Below are positions 55,076 to 63,808 of a stretch of 64,000 bases of DNA, piece after piece (the first letter of the stretch is position 1; each line of letters opens with the position of its first letter). The stretch covers positions 62,001 through 126,000 of the forward strand of contig CAKPAG010000002.1 in the NCBI GenBank assembly GCA_934132895.1, in the 5' to 3' direction. The notes under the pieces are model-generated. The model had not been told where the DNA came from and made no database searches. It was given only the letters and a program-made list of their open reading frames with translations. The position numbers and the translations under genes are program-made. The stretch is from an uncultured Clostridia bacterium. GTDB lineage: Bacteria; Bacillota; Clostridia; TANB77; CAG-465.

Positions 55076-55180
55076 CTTTTTTAAGTTCCACTTAATGGCT
55101 GGATTCACCGCTTTTTTAAGTTCCGTTTATGGCCGGATTCACCGCTTTTTTAAGTTCCAATTTAATGGCTGGATTCACCA
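55076..55180 (-). ncRNA. toxI: ToxI-type antitoxin RNA, three tandem repeats (locus 2)
   Basis: Three units of 35, 34 and 36 bases (55076-55110, 55111-55144, 55145-55180), each on the minus strand of the form GGTGAATCCRGCCAT, ACTT-flanked, ending in an A-run. Unit differences are compensating (ATTAAGTGGAAC, AAACGGAAC, ATTAAATTGGAAC). The size, number and A-rich boundaries fit ToxI, whose units are cut apart by ToxN and inhibit it. They are not CRISPR repeats: no spacers are present. Confidence 0.87.
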
Positions 55181-55250
55181 CTTTTTTTATGCTAATAAAT
55201 ATCAATATTATTATATGCAATATCGATATTTATATTGCTTCTATACTAAT

Positions 55251-55279
55251 AATATACCATATTATTGCTAAGTTTTCAA
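55251..55279 (-). promoter_or_regulatory. Promoter of the ToxI repeats (locus 2)
   Basis: Minus strand TTGAAA (55274-55279), 17 bases, TATATT (55251-55256). A leader of about 65 bases with an AATATCGATATT palindrome precedes the repeats. Confidence 0.7.
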
Positions 55280-55320
55280 TATTTTTTTTTAAAAATCAAA
55301 AAATTCCAAATTATTTGCTA

Positions 55321-58300
55321 CTACTCAACACTTTTTAGACTTTCAATCATATCTATTTTTTGAAGTACAAAGTGAATAATAAAATTAACTATAAATGAAA
55401 ATATGCATGTTATAATAGCAGAGTATATATAGCTTAGTTCCTTTATATGTCTTAAAAATCTAAGCGAATCTATTTCAACACTAGCAACTATTGCATCTGT
55501 CAAGAAATATCCAAATACTAGCCCAAATATAATTCCAAGTATTGTAAATATTACATTTTCTTTATTTATATAACTATCCACTTCATTTTCATAAAAACCA
55601 AGTACTTTTAAGGTAGCTATCTCCCTTTTTCTTTCCGCTATATTTATATTCGCTAAGTTATATAACACAACAAAAGCAAGAAGTGCTGATGACACAATAA
55701 GTACAACCACAACATAATTCATAGTATTTAACATATCACTTATTGTTTTCATAAGAGTAGATGTTAATGATACTGAAGCCACCCCTTCAATGTTAAGTAA
55801 ATCTTCTGTGATTTTTAATTCTTCTTCATTTTGAATATTTCCCATATTCAAAAATATCATATTTGTGCTATATGATTTTATATTACTTTCATAAAATTCT
55901 TTTGACATATATACATAATGTGATACATAATTTTTAGCTATTGCAACTACTTTTAATTCATACTCGATATCATCACTGCCTACAAGAGTAATAGTATCTC
56001 CTTTATTAATATTTAAGCTTTCAGCTGCTTTATCTGTGATAACTATTCCATCATTAGATAATAGTATTTTTTTATTAGTTTCTACATCTTCAAGATTGCA
56101 CACATTATCAAATGTATCATTATTTTCAGGTACAAATACATTTACATTAACTGTCTTACTTCCTTTTTTTAAACTACCAGTTGAAGCACAAACTTTGTTT
56201 AAGGCTTCAATTTTTTCACTTTCACTTACATACTTTTCAATATCATTTATATTGTTTTGATTTAAAAGCGAAATGGAAGCGTCATATTTAAATACGTTTC
56301 CAAACTGCATTTGTGGTATATCTTCAACAGAATTTTTAATTCCAAATCCTGTAAGCATAAGTCCTGTACATCCTGCAATTCCAATTATTGTCATCATTGC
56401 TCTTTTTTTGTATCTAAATATATTTCTTATTGTAACTTTATTTGAAAAACTAATTTTATTCCAAATAAAACTAATTCTTTCAAGTAAAATTTTTTTACCA
56501 TTTTTAGGTGGTTTAGGCCTCATTAAAGTAGCCGGAGAGTTCTTTAATTCCTTTATTGCAACAATTAATGTTGCTCCTCCTATGCATAAAAAAGCAATTG
56601 CTATTCCTGTTATACCTATTCCAAATTTATATGAAATATAGAAGTGTGGAATTGTATAAAGTAAAGAATATAGCGACCAAACTATAGTAGGAAGTACATA
56701 AAATCCAACACTCATGCCAAGCACTCCACCTATAACACACGCAAGAAAAGAATACATTATATATTTATATATAATCTGCGTATTAGTGTAGCCTAATGAT
56801 TTAAGTGTACCTATTTCAATTCTTTCTTCTTCTATCATTCTTGTCATTGACGTTAAACTAATAAGTACAGCTACAAAATAAAATATTACAGGAAACAATG
56901 TTGCAATATTATTCATTGTTTTTATTGCATCAAATATATTAGTATATCCAGAATTATCCTCTCTAGTTAAAATATACCATTTAGCTTTTTCTATTTGTTT
57001 TATCTTATCTTTTGCTTCATTTAATTTTGCCTTCGCATCTTCTAATTTAAGATTTACTTCGTTTTTCTTAGTTTCAAATTCCTTTTCATTTTGTTCTAAC
57101 TTAAGTTTAGCGTCTTCTATTCTTTGCTTTGAGTTATTTATTTCTGCCTTTGCAGTAGAAAATTTATTAAGTGCTTTCTTTCTTTTAGACTCTAACTCTT
57201 TTTGGTTTCTTTCTAATTCATTTTTGGCATTTTCTAATTCTATTTTTCCTGAAGAAATATTAGTTTCTGCTTGTTTTAAGCCTTCTTCTATTCTAATTTT
57301 ATTACTATTTAATTCCTCTATTTTTTGAGTTAGGTTTAATATATTAGTATCTATTTGAGAGGTATCCTCACCTGCAGCTTCTAGCAAAGTTTTTTGTTTC
57401 TTTAATGCGTCTAAATTTAAATTCAAATTATTCAAATTATTATTAATTTCAGTTAAAGTTAAATTATAGTTTTTCTTTTCTTCTTCAAACTTACTACTTC
57501 CATCTTCTAGTTCTTTTTCTTTAGTAGCTAAAGTTTCTCTACCTTCTTTAAGTTTATTTTCATAATTTAAAAACTCACTATTTGCATTTTTTTCTTCTCT
57601 TAATAATTTACTTTCAGCACTTTTAATTTTTTCTTCATTAATGCTTAATTCTTCTTTTGCATTTGTTATTTTTTTAGATGCGTCATTTAAAGAATCTTCA
57701 GCTTCTTTTTTGTTTTTTTCATACTCATCTTCAGCTTCTGCTAGCTTCTTATTTGCCTTATCTACAATACTTAAATATCTTGCATTCTCTCTTTCTTCTT
57801 TTATACTTTGAATACTTGTTTTTACTTCTTGAACCTTTTGATTATATTGAACATTTCCAGTAACATTTTCTTTTGTACCATCTAAGATAACATTTATTTC
57901 AGTGTAATAATCTGTATTTATAACAGACTTATTTACATATATATAATATGCTACTGTTCCATTTCCAAGAGTAGTATTTCCTCTAGTATTAGAGATGTAT
58001 ATTGGCGATGTTACTATTCCCACTACTTTAAATTTCTTTTCTTTAAAAACATCTTCATCTGTATCTTCTTTTTTATCATCATTAAGAAGTGTTATTTCTT
58101 TTCCAATATAATCACTAGCATTTTGATTTAAAGCATAATTTTCATCAAGTAAACATTCATCTTTAGTTTGTGGTAGTCTACCTGCTATAACTACTGGAGT
58201 ATTTACATTTTCATCATATTCTATTACTTTACATACACTTTCTTTTTCATTAAAAAGCGAGTTAGAATCCTTTGAAATTCCAGGATACGCCTCTTTTACT

Positions 58301-58542
58301 CCATCAATTTCTTTTATAGCTTGCACATCTTCATCGGTTAAACCTAAAGTAGATATAACATTTATATCATACATATTTGAGTTATCCAAATATGTGTCTA
58401 AACTATTTTCCATATCAGGGCTAGTTGCAACAAGTCCAGCATAAAAACCAACACCTAAGAAAGCCATTACTAGAATTGAAAAAAATCTACGTCTACTTTT
58501 TATAATTGTCTTTATATTATTTTTTAATAACGATTTTTTCAT
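55321..58542 (-). CDS. FtsX-like ABC transporter permease with long coiled-coil domain
   Basis: 1073 residues. N-terminal membrane helix (about 18-38) and an extracellular domain, then a long coiled coil (about 240-510: EAEDEYEKNKKEAEDSLND through NEAKDKIKQIEKAKW), then an FtsX core of helices near 535-565, 580-610, 640-665. A second FtsX-type domain follows near 690-1060, with the last helices at about 950-1060. Such exporters couple ATP hydrolysis to extracellular mechanics, for example to activate wall hydrolases or extrude hydrophobic compounds. The ATPase is encoded immediately upstream (18 bases). Confidence 0.9.
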   Translation of the reverse strand: MKKSLLKNNIKTIIKSRRRFFSILVMAFLGVGFYAGLVATSPDMENSLDTYLDNSNMYDINVISTLGLTDEDVQAIKEIDGVKEAYPGISKDSNSLFNEKESVCKVIEYDENVNTPVVIAGRLPQTKDECLLDENYALNQNASDYIGKEITLLNDDKKEDTDEDVFKEKKFKVVGIVTSPIYISNTRGNTTLGNGTVAYYIYVNKSVINTDYYTEINVILDGTKENVTGNVQYNQKVQEVKTSIQSIKEERENARYLSIVDKANKKLAEAEDEYEKNKKEAEDSLNDASKKITNAKEELSINEEKIKSAESKLLREEKNANSEFLNYENKLKEGRETLATKEKELEDGSSKFEEEKKNYNLTLTEINNNLNNLNLNLDALKKQKTLLEAAGEDTSQIDTNILNLTQKIEELNSNKIRIEEGLKQAETNISSGKIELENAKNELERNQKELESKRKKALNKFSTAKAEINNSKQRIEDAKLKLEQNEKEFETKKNEVNLKLEDAKAKLNEAKDKIKQIEKAKWYILTREDNSGYTNIFDAIKTMNNIATLFPVIFYFVAVLISLTSMTRMIEEERIEIGTLKSLGYTNTQIIYKYIMYSFLACVIGGVLGMSVGFYVLPTIVWSLYSLLYTIPHFYISYKFGIGITGIAIAFLCIGGATLIVAIKELKNSPATLMRPKPPKNGKKILLERISFIWNKISFSNKVTIRNIFRYKKRAMMTIIGIAGCTGLMLTGFGIKNSVEDIPQMQFGNVFKYDASISLLNQNNINDIEKYVSESEKIEALNKVCASTGSLKKGSKTVNVNVFVPENNDTFDNVCNLEDVETNKKILLSNDGIVITDKAAESLNINKGDTITLVGSDDIEYELKVVAIAKNYVSHYVYMSKEFYESNIKSYSTNMIFLNMGNIQNEEELKITEDLLNIEGVASVSLTSTLMKTISDMLNTMNYVVVVLIVSSALLAFVVLYNLANINIAERKREIATLKVLGFYENEVDSYINKENVIFTILGIIFGLVFGYFLTDAIVASVEIDSLRFLRHIKELSYIYSAIITCIFSFIVNFIIHFVLQKIDMIESLKSVE

Positions 58543-58560
58543 ATATTCTCTTTTTCCTTT

Positions 58561-59262
58561 TTACCATTCTATATCATCAATTGACACTCTTTTTATATTT
58601 TGAATTATACTTTCAGCCACCCCATTTTTAAAATGTATAACTTTATCTGCCATAGGAGCTATTGCTGAGTTATGCGTTATTATTATTACTGTCATTTTTT
58701 CTTTTTTTGACATGTCCTGTAATAATTTCAAAATACTCTTTCCTGTTTTGTAATCAAGTGCACCAGTTGGTTCATCACATAAAAGTAATTTAGGATTTTT
58801 GGCTATTGCCCTTGCAATTGCAACCCTTTGTTGTTCACCACCTGAAAGCTGAGATGGAAAATTATTTTTTCTTAAACCTAACCCCACTTTATCTAGAATT
58901 TCATCTACATCTAATGCATCACTGCATAACTGTGTTGCAAGTTCTACATTTTCTTTTGCAGTTAAATTTTGTACTAAATTATAGAATTGAAAAACAAAAC
59001 CAATATCATTTCTTCTATATTTTACTAAGTCTCTTTTCTTTAGTTTAGTTATATCTTTACCGTCGATTATGACACTACCTCTAGTTACACTATCCATTCC
59101 ACCTAATATATTTAAAGCAGTAGTTTTTCCAGCACCACTTGGACCTACTATAACTACCAATTCTCCCTTTTTTATATCAAAACTAGCACCATCTAAAGCC
59201 TTAACACTAACTTCCCCCATTTTATATTCTTTTTCTACTTCTTTAAACTCGATATATGACAT
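58561..59262 (-). CDS. ABC transporter ATP-binding protein (MacB/LolD type)
   Basis: 233 residues. Walker A VIVGPSGAGKTTALNILGGM (about 34-53), Q-loop FVFQFYNLVQNLTAKENVEL, signature LSGGEQQRVAIARAIAKNP (about 138-156), Walker B LLLCDEPTGALD (about 158-169), H-loop IIITHNSAIA. Partner ATPase of the large permease, at the head of the operon. Confidence 0.95.
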   Translation of the reverse strand: MSYIEFKEVEKEYKMGEVSVKALDGASFDIKKGELVVIVGPSGAGKTTALNILGGMDSVTRGSVIIDGKDITKLKKRDLVKYRRNDIGFVFQFYNLVQNLTAKENVELATQLCSDALDVDEILDKVGLGLRKNNFPSQLSGGEQQRVAIARAIAKNPKLLLCDEPTGALDYKTGKSILKLLQDMSKKEKMTVIIITHNSAIAPMADKVIHFKNGVAESIIQNIKRVSIDDIEW

Positions 59263-59304
59263 TCTACTTCTCCTTATTTTTCTCTACCATTACATATATA
59301 TTTC

Positions 59305-59334
59305 ATTATAATTCTAACATATGAGAAAAATCAA
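59305..59334 (-). promoter_or_regulatory. Promoter of the ABC exporter operon
   Basis: Minus strand TTGATT (59329-59334), 18 bases, TATAAT (59305-59310). Confidence 0.6.
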
Positions 59335-59410
59335 TTCAATATTTCAATAATTTTTTCACATATTTTACACTTAACTCTACATATTTTTGTAAATTTATTT
59401 TTCTAATCTA

Positions 59411-59439
59411 TTGTAAGTATTATGTGAATATGGTATAAT
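59411..59439 (+). promoter_or_regulatory. Promoter of the 144-residue membrane protein
   Basis: TTGTAA (59411-59416), 17 bases, TATAAT (59434-59439), 46 bases before the ATG. Confidence 0.75.
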
Positions 59440-59485
59440 ACAATCATTAATATTTAAATAATCATTTCATAATTGGAGGGATAAT

Positions 59486-59920
59486 ATGCTAAAAGAAATA
59501 TTAGGAATAATTTTTAAAATTTTAACTTTCCAACCTGTAGTTAATGGTAGTTACATTGTAAGTTTTTTAATCTGGATAGCTATTATATCATTAATTTTAC
59601 TAATAATACCAGGTTTAATTGAGCGTTTTAATAAACTATACATTAAACTAAAAACCAAAGAAATAAAAGAAGAACAAGTTTTAGCAATAGTAACACAAAA
59701 ATGCTATATTCCAGCATATAGTAGTATTAGTGCAAGCGGCTCTCTTAAACGGTGTGATTCATGTTATGAGATATACTTAACTTACTTTACTGAAACTTTT
59801 TGTATCGATTCTAAAAAGCTTTACAAAAGCGTAAAAATTGGTACAAAAGTACCTATAATATTGTTAAGCTATATAACAAAAAAGGGCAAAGTTATAAAAA
59901 CCGAATTTGAACTTGTATAA
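59486..59920 (+). CDS. 144-residue membrane protein of unknown function
   Basis: GGAGGG lies 8 bases before the ATG. A membrane segment at about 24-45 is followed by a basic stretch and a beta-rich domain (EEQVLAIVTQKCYIPAYSS, CDSCYEIYLTYFTETFCIDS, VPIILLSYITKKGKVI) with five cysteines. Not recognised. Codon 89 is CGG after AAA, read in frame: the +1 frame ends a few codons on. A 30-residue lipoprotein frame follows on the same strand. Confidence 0.7.
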   Translation: MLKEILGIIFKILTFQPVVNGSYIVSFLIWIAIISLILLIIPGLIERFNKLYIKLKTKEIKEEQVLAIVTQKCYIPAYSSISASGSLKRCDSCYEIYLTYFTETFCIDSKKLYKSVKIGTKVPIILLSYITKKGKVIKTEFELV

Positions 59921-59944
59921 TAAATTCTAAGGAAGATTATAAAA

Positions 59945-60037
59945 TTGAAAAAACGGTTAATTTTACTTTTAGGAATTGTGTTACTATTAATTCCAATTTT
60001 AATTAGTTGCAAATCAAAAAAGCAACATAAAAGTTAG
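59945..60037 (+). CDS. 30-residue putative lipoprotein
   Basis: TTG start with AAGGAAG 10 bases upstream. It begins with three basic residues (second codon AAA, then AAA CGG), has a hydrophobic stretch LILLLGIVLLLIPILIS ending at a lipobox-like LISC, and a short polar tail KSKKQHKS. It looks like a lipid-attached micropeptide or an immunity/toxin-like peptide. The CGG codon at position 4 is read as Arg in this frame, which is a normal place for a basic residue. Confidence 0.55.
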   Translation: MKKRLILLLGIVLLLIPILISCKSKKQHKS

Positions 60038-60055
60038 AAAACCAAAACTCTAACA

Positions 60056-60104
60056 CAAAAAAATACATATCCTTATAAACTATAAGAATATGTATTTTTT
60101 AATT
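60056..60104. terminator. Bidirectional terminator
   Basis: AAAAAATACATATCCTTATA pairs with TATAAGAATATGTATTTTTT between convergent genes. Confidence 0.85.
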
Positions 60105-60599
60105 TTTAGATATATAGTCCTCTAATTTTTTTGAATTTTCAGATATAATAAGATACACATATTTTCCCTTTACTTTTACTTTACTTTCAAAAAGTAAATC
60201 ATATTCAGAAAGTAAAAAGCTTTCCCATTCTTTTTTGTAACTTACAAGAAAAGTTTCTAATTTTTCTTGTATTTCGTTTGTATTTTCTTGTTCTTTTGCC
60301 TCGATAATTATATACATATTTGCATTTACATTTACTATTGGTATCTTTCCTGTATAACTATTAATTTTTTCCATTGGTATATTTAAAGTATTTTCTATAT
60401 ACGAACTATCAATATCTTTCATATTTGCTAAGTTAAAATCTCCATTTTCCTCAAAATATGAATTAAGATTCTCAAAATTAATACTTAAATCTTTATATTT
60501 ATTTTTACCATCACATTTTTCTTTTACAATAATAACTGTAGTAAAAACAAAAGAAGCAAGTATTATTATAGAAATTAAAATAACATATTTCCTTTTCAT
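60099..60599 (-). CDS. DUF4358-like membrane-anchored protein
   Basis: 166 residues from the ATG at 60599 (AGGAG 8 bases upstream). One N-terminal helix (VILISIIILASFVFTTVIIV, about 6-25) anchors an outside domain. YIENTLNIPMEKINSYTGKI, an EAKEQENTNEIQEKLETFL segment and a late KGKYVYLIISENSKKLEDYI match the DUF4358 pattern from memory. Function unknown. It follows gatB by 27 bases and may be co-transcribed. Confidence 0.7.
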   Translation of the reverse strand: MKRKYVILISIIILASFVFTTVIIVKEKCDGKNKYKDLSINFENLNSYFEENGDFNLANMKDIDSSYIENTLNIPMEKINSYTGKIPIVNVNANMYIIIEAKEQENTNEIQEKLETFLVSYKKEWESFLLSEYDLLFESKVKVKGKYVYLIISENSKKLEDYISKN

Positions 60600-60626
60600 T
60601 ATACTCACTCCTTTTGTTTATTTTTA

Positions 60627-62069
60627 CTACTTATTTAATTCTTGAATTAAAATCTCATTTACAATTTTAGGGTTGGCTTTTCCTTTAGTTTCTTTCATTA
60701 TTTGACCAACTAAAAATCCTATAGCTTTATCTTTTCCGTTATGATAATCTTCTACTGATTTAGGATTATTTTCTACGACTTTTAAAACAATCTCTTTTAT
60801 TGCACCCTCATCAGATATCTGAATAAGACCTTTTTCTTTTACTATTTCTTCTGCCATTTTACCAGTATTAAACATATCTATAAATACTTTTTTAGCAATT
60901 GCAGAACTAATTTTTCCACTATCAATTAAAGTGATTAGTGATGCTAAATTTTCTTCAGTTACTTTAGAGGCATCAATTTCTATTTCTGCTTCATTTAACA
61001 TTTTTGCAAAGTCGCTCATTATCCAATTTGCTACTTGCTTTGGACTCTTGCAAATAGAAACTGTTTTTTCAAAATAATTTGCTGTCTTTTTTGAAGATGT
61101 AAGTTGAGTAGCATCATATTCTGAAAGTCCATATTCAGTCATATATCTTTCTTTTTTAACATGTGGCATTTCAGGTAAGCTATTTTTTAAAGATTCTATA
61201 TATTCATCAGATAAAACGATTGGAGCAAGGTCAGGTTCTGGAAAATATCTATAATCATGTGCATCTTCTTTAGAACGCATTGCATATCCAATTCCTTTAT
61301 CATCATCGAAACGTCTTGTTTCTTGGTATATAACTCCGCCCTTTTCTAATTCTTCTATCTGTCTGTTAGTCTCAAATTCAATAGATCTCTCAATTGATTT
61401 GAAAGAGTTTAAATTTTTAGTTTCAGTTCTTGTACCAAATTTTGTTTCTCCTTTTTTCCTTACAGATAAGTTTACATCACATCTTAAAGAGCCTTCTTGC
61501 ATTTTACAATCACATATTTCCAAATACTCCAGTATTTCTTTTAATGTTTGCATATATGCTACTGCTTCTTCTGCACTTCTTATATCTGGTTCTGATACTA
61601 TTTCAATAAGGGGTACTCCACATCTATTCAAGTCTACCAAAGTATCACCAGTAAAAGCGTCGTGTATAAGTTTTCCAGCATCATCTTCAATATGTATTCT
61701 TGTAATTCCAATACTTTTCTTTGTGCCATTAGATAGTGTTATATCCACATGACCATGTTCGCAAAGAGGTAAATCATATTGTGAAATCTGATAAGCTCTT
61801 GGAGTATCAGGATAAAAATAGTTCTTTCTGTCTTGTTTAGAAAATCTTGCAATTTCTGAATTTGTTGCAAGTCCCATTTTCACAGCATATTCTACTACCT
61901 TTTTATTTAACACTGGAAGTGTGCCTGGCATTCCAGTACATACTGGACAACAATGCGTATTTGGATCAGCACCAAATTCAGTGCTACAATTACAATAGAT
62001 TTTTGTTTTTGTAGCAAGTTCTGCATGCACTTCAAGTCCAATTATAACTTCATAATCTTCTTTATTCAC
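60627..62069 (-). CDS. gatB: Asp/Glu-tRNA amidotransferase subunit B
   Basis: 480 residues, normal. YEVIIGLEVHAELATKTKIY (about 6-25), CPVCTGMPGTLPVLN (about 41-55), FYPDTPRAYQISQYDLPLC and DLNRCGVPLIEIVSEPDIRS are GatB core motifs; the tail domain (YDATQLTSSKKTANYFE and following) binds tRNA. With GatA and GatC it converts Glu-tRNA(Gln) or Asp-tRNA(Asn). It starts one base from the proS stop. Confidence 0.96.
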   Translation of the reverse strand: MNKEDYEVIIGLEVHAELATKTKIYCNCSTEFGADPNTHCCPVCTGMPGTLPVLNKKVVEYAVKMGLATNSEIARFSKQDRKNYFYPDTPRAYQISQYDLPLCEHGHVDITLSNGTKKSIGITRIHIEDDAGKLIHDAFTGDTLVDLNRCGVPLIEIVSEPDIRSAEEAVAYMQTLKEILEYLEICDCKMQEGSLRCDVNLSVRKKGETKFGTRTETKNLNSFKSIERSIEFETNRQIEELEKGGVIYQETRRFDDDKGIGYAMRSKEDAHDYRYFPEPDLAPIVLSDEYIESLKNSLPEMPHVKKERYMTEYGLSEYDATQLTSSKKTANYFEKTVSICKSPKQVANWIMSDFAKMLNEAEIEIDASKVTEENLASLITLIDSGKISSAIAKKVFIDMFNTGKMAEEIVKEKGLIQISDEGAIKEIVLKVVENNPKSVEDYHNGKDKAIGFLVGQIMKETKGKANPKIVNEILIQELNK

Positions 62070-63794
62070 TTAAAATACCCATCCTTTCCTTGTGTTTTCT
62101 ATAACATCTAAAAGCTCTTTATCTGTTATATAAACACTTTCTTCTTTTCCATAAATTTTTAACTCCAATTTATTTTCTTCTAAATTTCTTGGGCTAATTA
62201 TTATTTGTATTGGTGCAGACACAAGGTCAGCATCAGCAAATTTTACACCTGGATTTTTATTTCTATCATCAAGTAATACATCATCATATTTTTTATTTAA
62301 TAATTCATACATACTGTCTGCAATATTTTTTATTTCAGTATTTTTAGTATAATCTATTGGTAATATATGAATATCAAATGGTGCAATACTTGGTGGTAAA
62401 TTGGCTTTTTTCTTATCTGCTTTAGCTTCTAAAACTGATGCAAAAAGTCTTCCTACTCCAATGCCATAGCATCCCATTATTGGATTTTTCTTTTTACCAT
62501 CCTCATCAATATATGTCATATTCATTGTTTTTGTATATTTATCACCAAGCTTAAATATATTTCCAACTTCTATTCCATTTGAGATATTTAAATGCTTTTT
62601 GTGACATACAGGGCAATAATCATCTTCTACGACTTTAGCCACGTCAAAGAATTTAACATCTCCTACATCTCTTAAAATATTTACTCCTGTATAATGATAA
62701 TCTTTTTCATTTGCTCCAAAAATTAATGATTTTTCATTTTCTAAAGACTTATCATATACCACAACTGCTTTTTCTGTTAAATTAATAGGTCCTACAAAAC
62801 CATATGTTATATCATCTTTTTCTAGTTCTTTTTTAGGGATTAAATCTTCATCATCAATACCTAGTAAATTACGAAGCTTTGTTTCATTTACTTCTCTATC
62901 AGCACGTATAAATACAACAATAGTTTCATTTGTATCAAGTCTTTCATAAATAACAGCTTTACCCATATTTTCAGCAGCTTTAGAAGTATACTTTTCTAAA
63001 GCATCTATAGTTTTTATATTTGGAGTATATATCTTTGCTAATGGTTCTTCAATTTCATTTGCTACATCATATTTGTATGTAGATGCGACTTCCATATTTG
63101 CGTTATAATTACAATTTTTACATGTTATTATTTTATCTTCACCACTATCACAAAGTAACATAAACTCATGTGCCATACTTCCGCCCATCATTCCGGTATC
63201 AGAAAGAACTGCAACAACCTCTGGTATTCCAACTCTTTCAAATATTTTTTCATATGCTTTGTAGTATTCATCATAAGTTTTGTCTAAACTTTCTGAATCT
63301 GTATGGAAAGAGTACGCATCTTTCATTGTAAATTCTCTTACACGAATAAGTCCTGCTCTTGGTCTTGCTTCATCTCTAAATTTTGTTTGAATTTGAAATA
63401 CTGAAAATGGATATTTTTGATATGAAGTTGCATCATTTAAAAGTGAAAATACAACTGCTTCTTCATGTGTCATTGAAAGTACCATTTTAGCATTGTTCCT
63501 ATCTTCAAATCTTAAAAGTTCAGATCCAACAGAATCATATCTTCCTGACATATCCCATAATTTTTTAGTTGCAACCACAGGCATTGACATTTCTTGTGAG
63601 CCTATTTTTTCCATTTCTTCACGTATAATTTTTTCTACTTTAGATATTACTTTTTTTCCAAGTGGCATAAGCGTATATATACCTGAAGCCATTTGCTTTA
63701 TATATCCGCCCTTAATCAAAATTCCATGACTTACAACACTTGCTTCACTTGGCCATTCTTTTTTTGTATCTGCGATAAGTTTTGATTGTAACAT
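62070..63794 (-). CDS. proS: Prolyl-tRNA synthetase, bacterial type
   Basis: 574 residues. Class II motifs: RFEDRNNAKMVLSMTHEEAV (about 93-112), FRDEARPRAGLIRVREFTMKDAYSFH (motif 2 region, about 138-163) and GCYGIGVGRLFASVLEA (motif 3, about 440-456). The INS editing domain lies between (about 220-400) and includes GKAVIYERLDTNETIVVFIR. It loads proline on tRNA(Pro), a TrmD substrate. Its place between gatA and gatB is unusual. Confidence 0.96.
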   Translation of the reverse strand: MLQSKLIADTKKEWPSEASVVSHGILIKGGYIKQMASGIYTLMPLGKKVISKVEKIIREEMEKIGSQEMSMPVVATKKLWDMSGRYDSVGSELLRFEDRNNAKMVLSMTHEEAVVFSLLNDATSYQKYPFSVFQIQTKFRDEARPRAGLIRVREFTMKDAYSFHTDSESLDKTYDEYYKAYEKIFERVGIPEVVAVLSDTGMMGGSMAHEFMLLCDSGEDKIITCKNCNYNANMEVASTYKYDVANEIEEPLAKIYTPNIKTIDALEKYTSKAAENMGKAVIYERLDTNETIVVFIRADREVNETKLRNLLGIDDEDLIPKKELEKDDITYGFVGPINLTEKAVVVYDKSLENEKSLIFGANEKDYHYTGVNILRDVGDVKFFDVAKVVEDDYCPVCHKKHLNISNGIEVGNIFKLGDKYTKTMNMTYIDEDGKKKNPIMGCYGIGVGRLFASVLEAKADKKKANLPPSIAPFDIHILPIDYTKNTEIKNIADSMYELLNKKYDDVLLDDRNKNPGVKFADADLVSAPIQIIISPRNLEENKLELKIYGKEESVYITDKELLDVIENTRKGWVF

Positions 63795-63808
63795 ATTATC
63801 ACTTCCCT

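Noticed and set aside
55076..55180. CRISPR array
   Set aside because: Repeats are directly adjacent without spacers, and sit upstream of a ToxN gene with promoter and terminator.
55129..55338. Plus-strand 69-residue ORF with repeated MAGFT
   Set aside because: Produced by antisense reading of the ToxI repeats.
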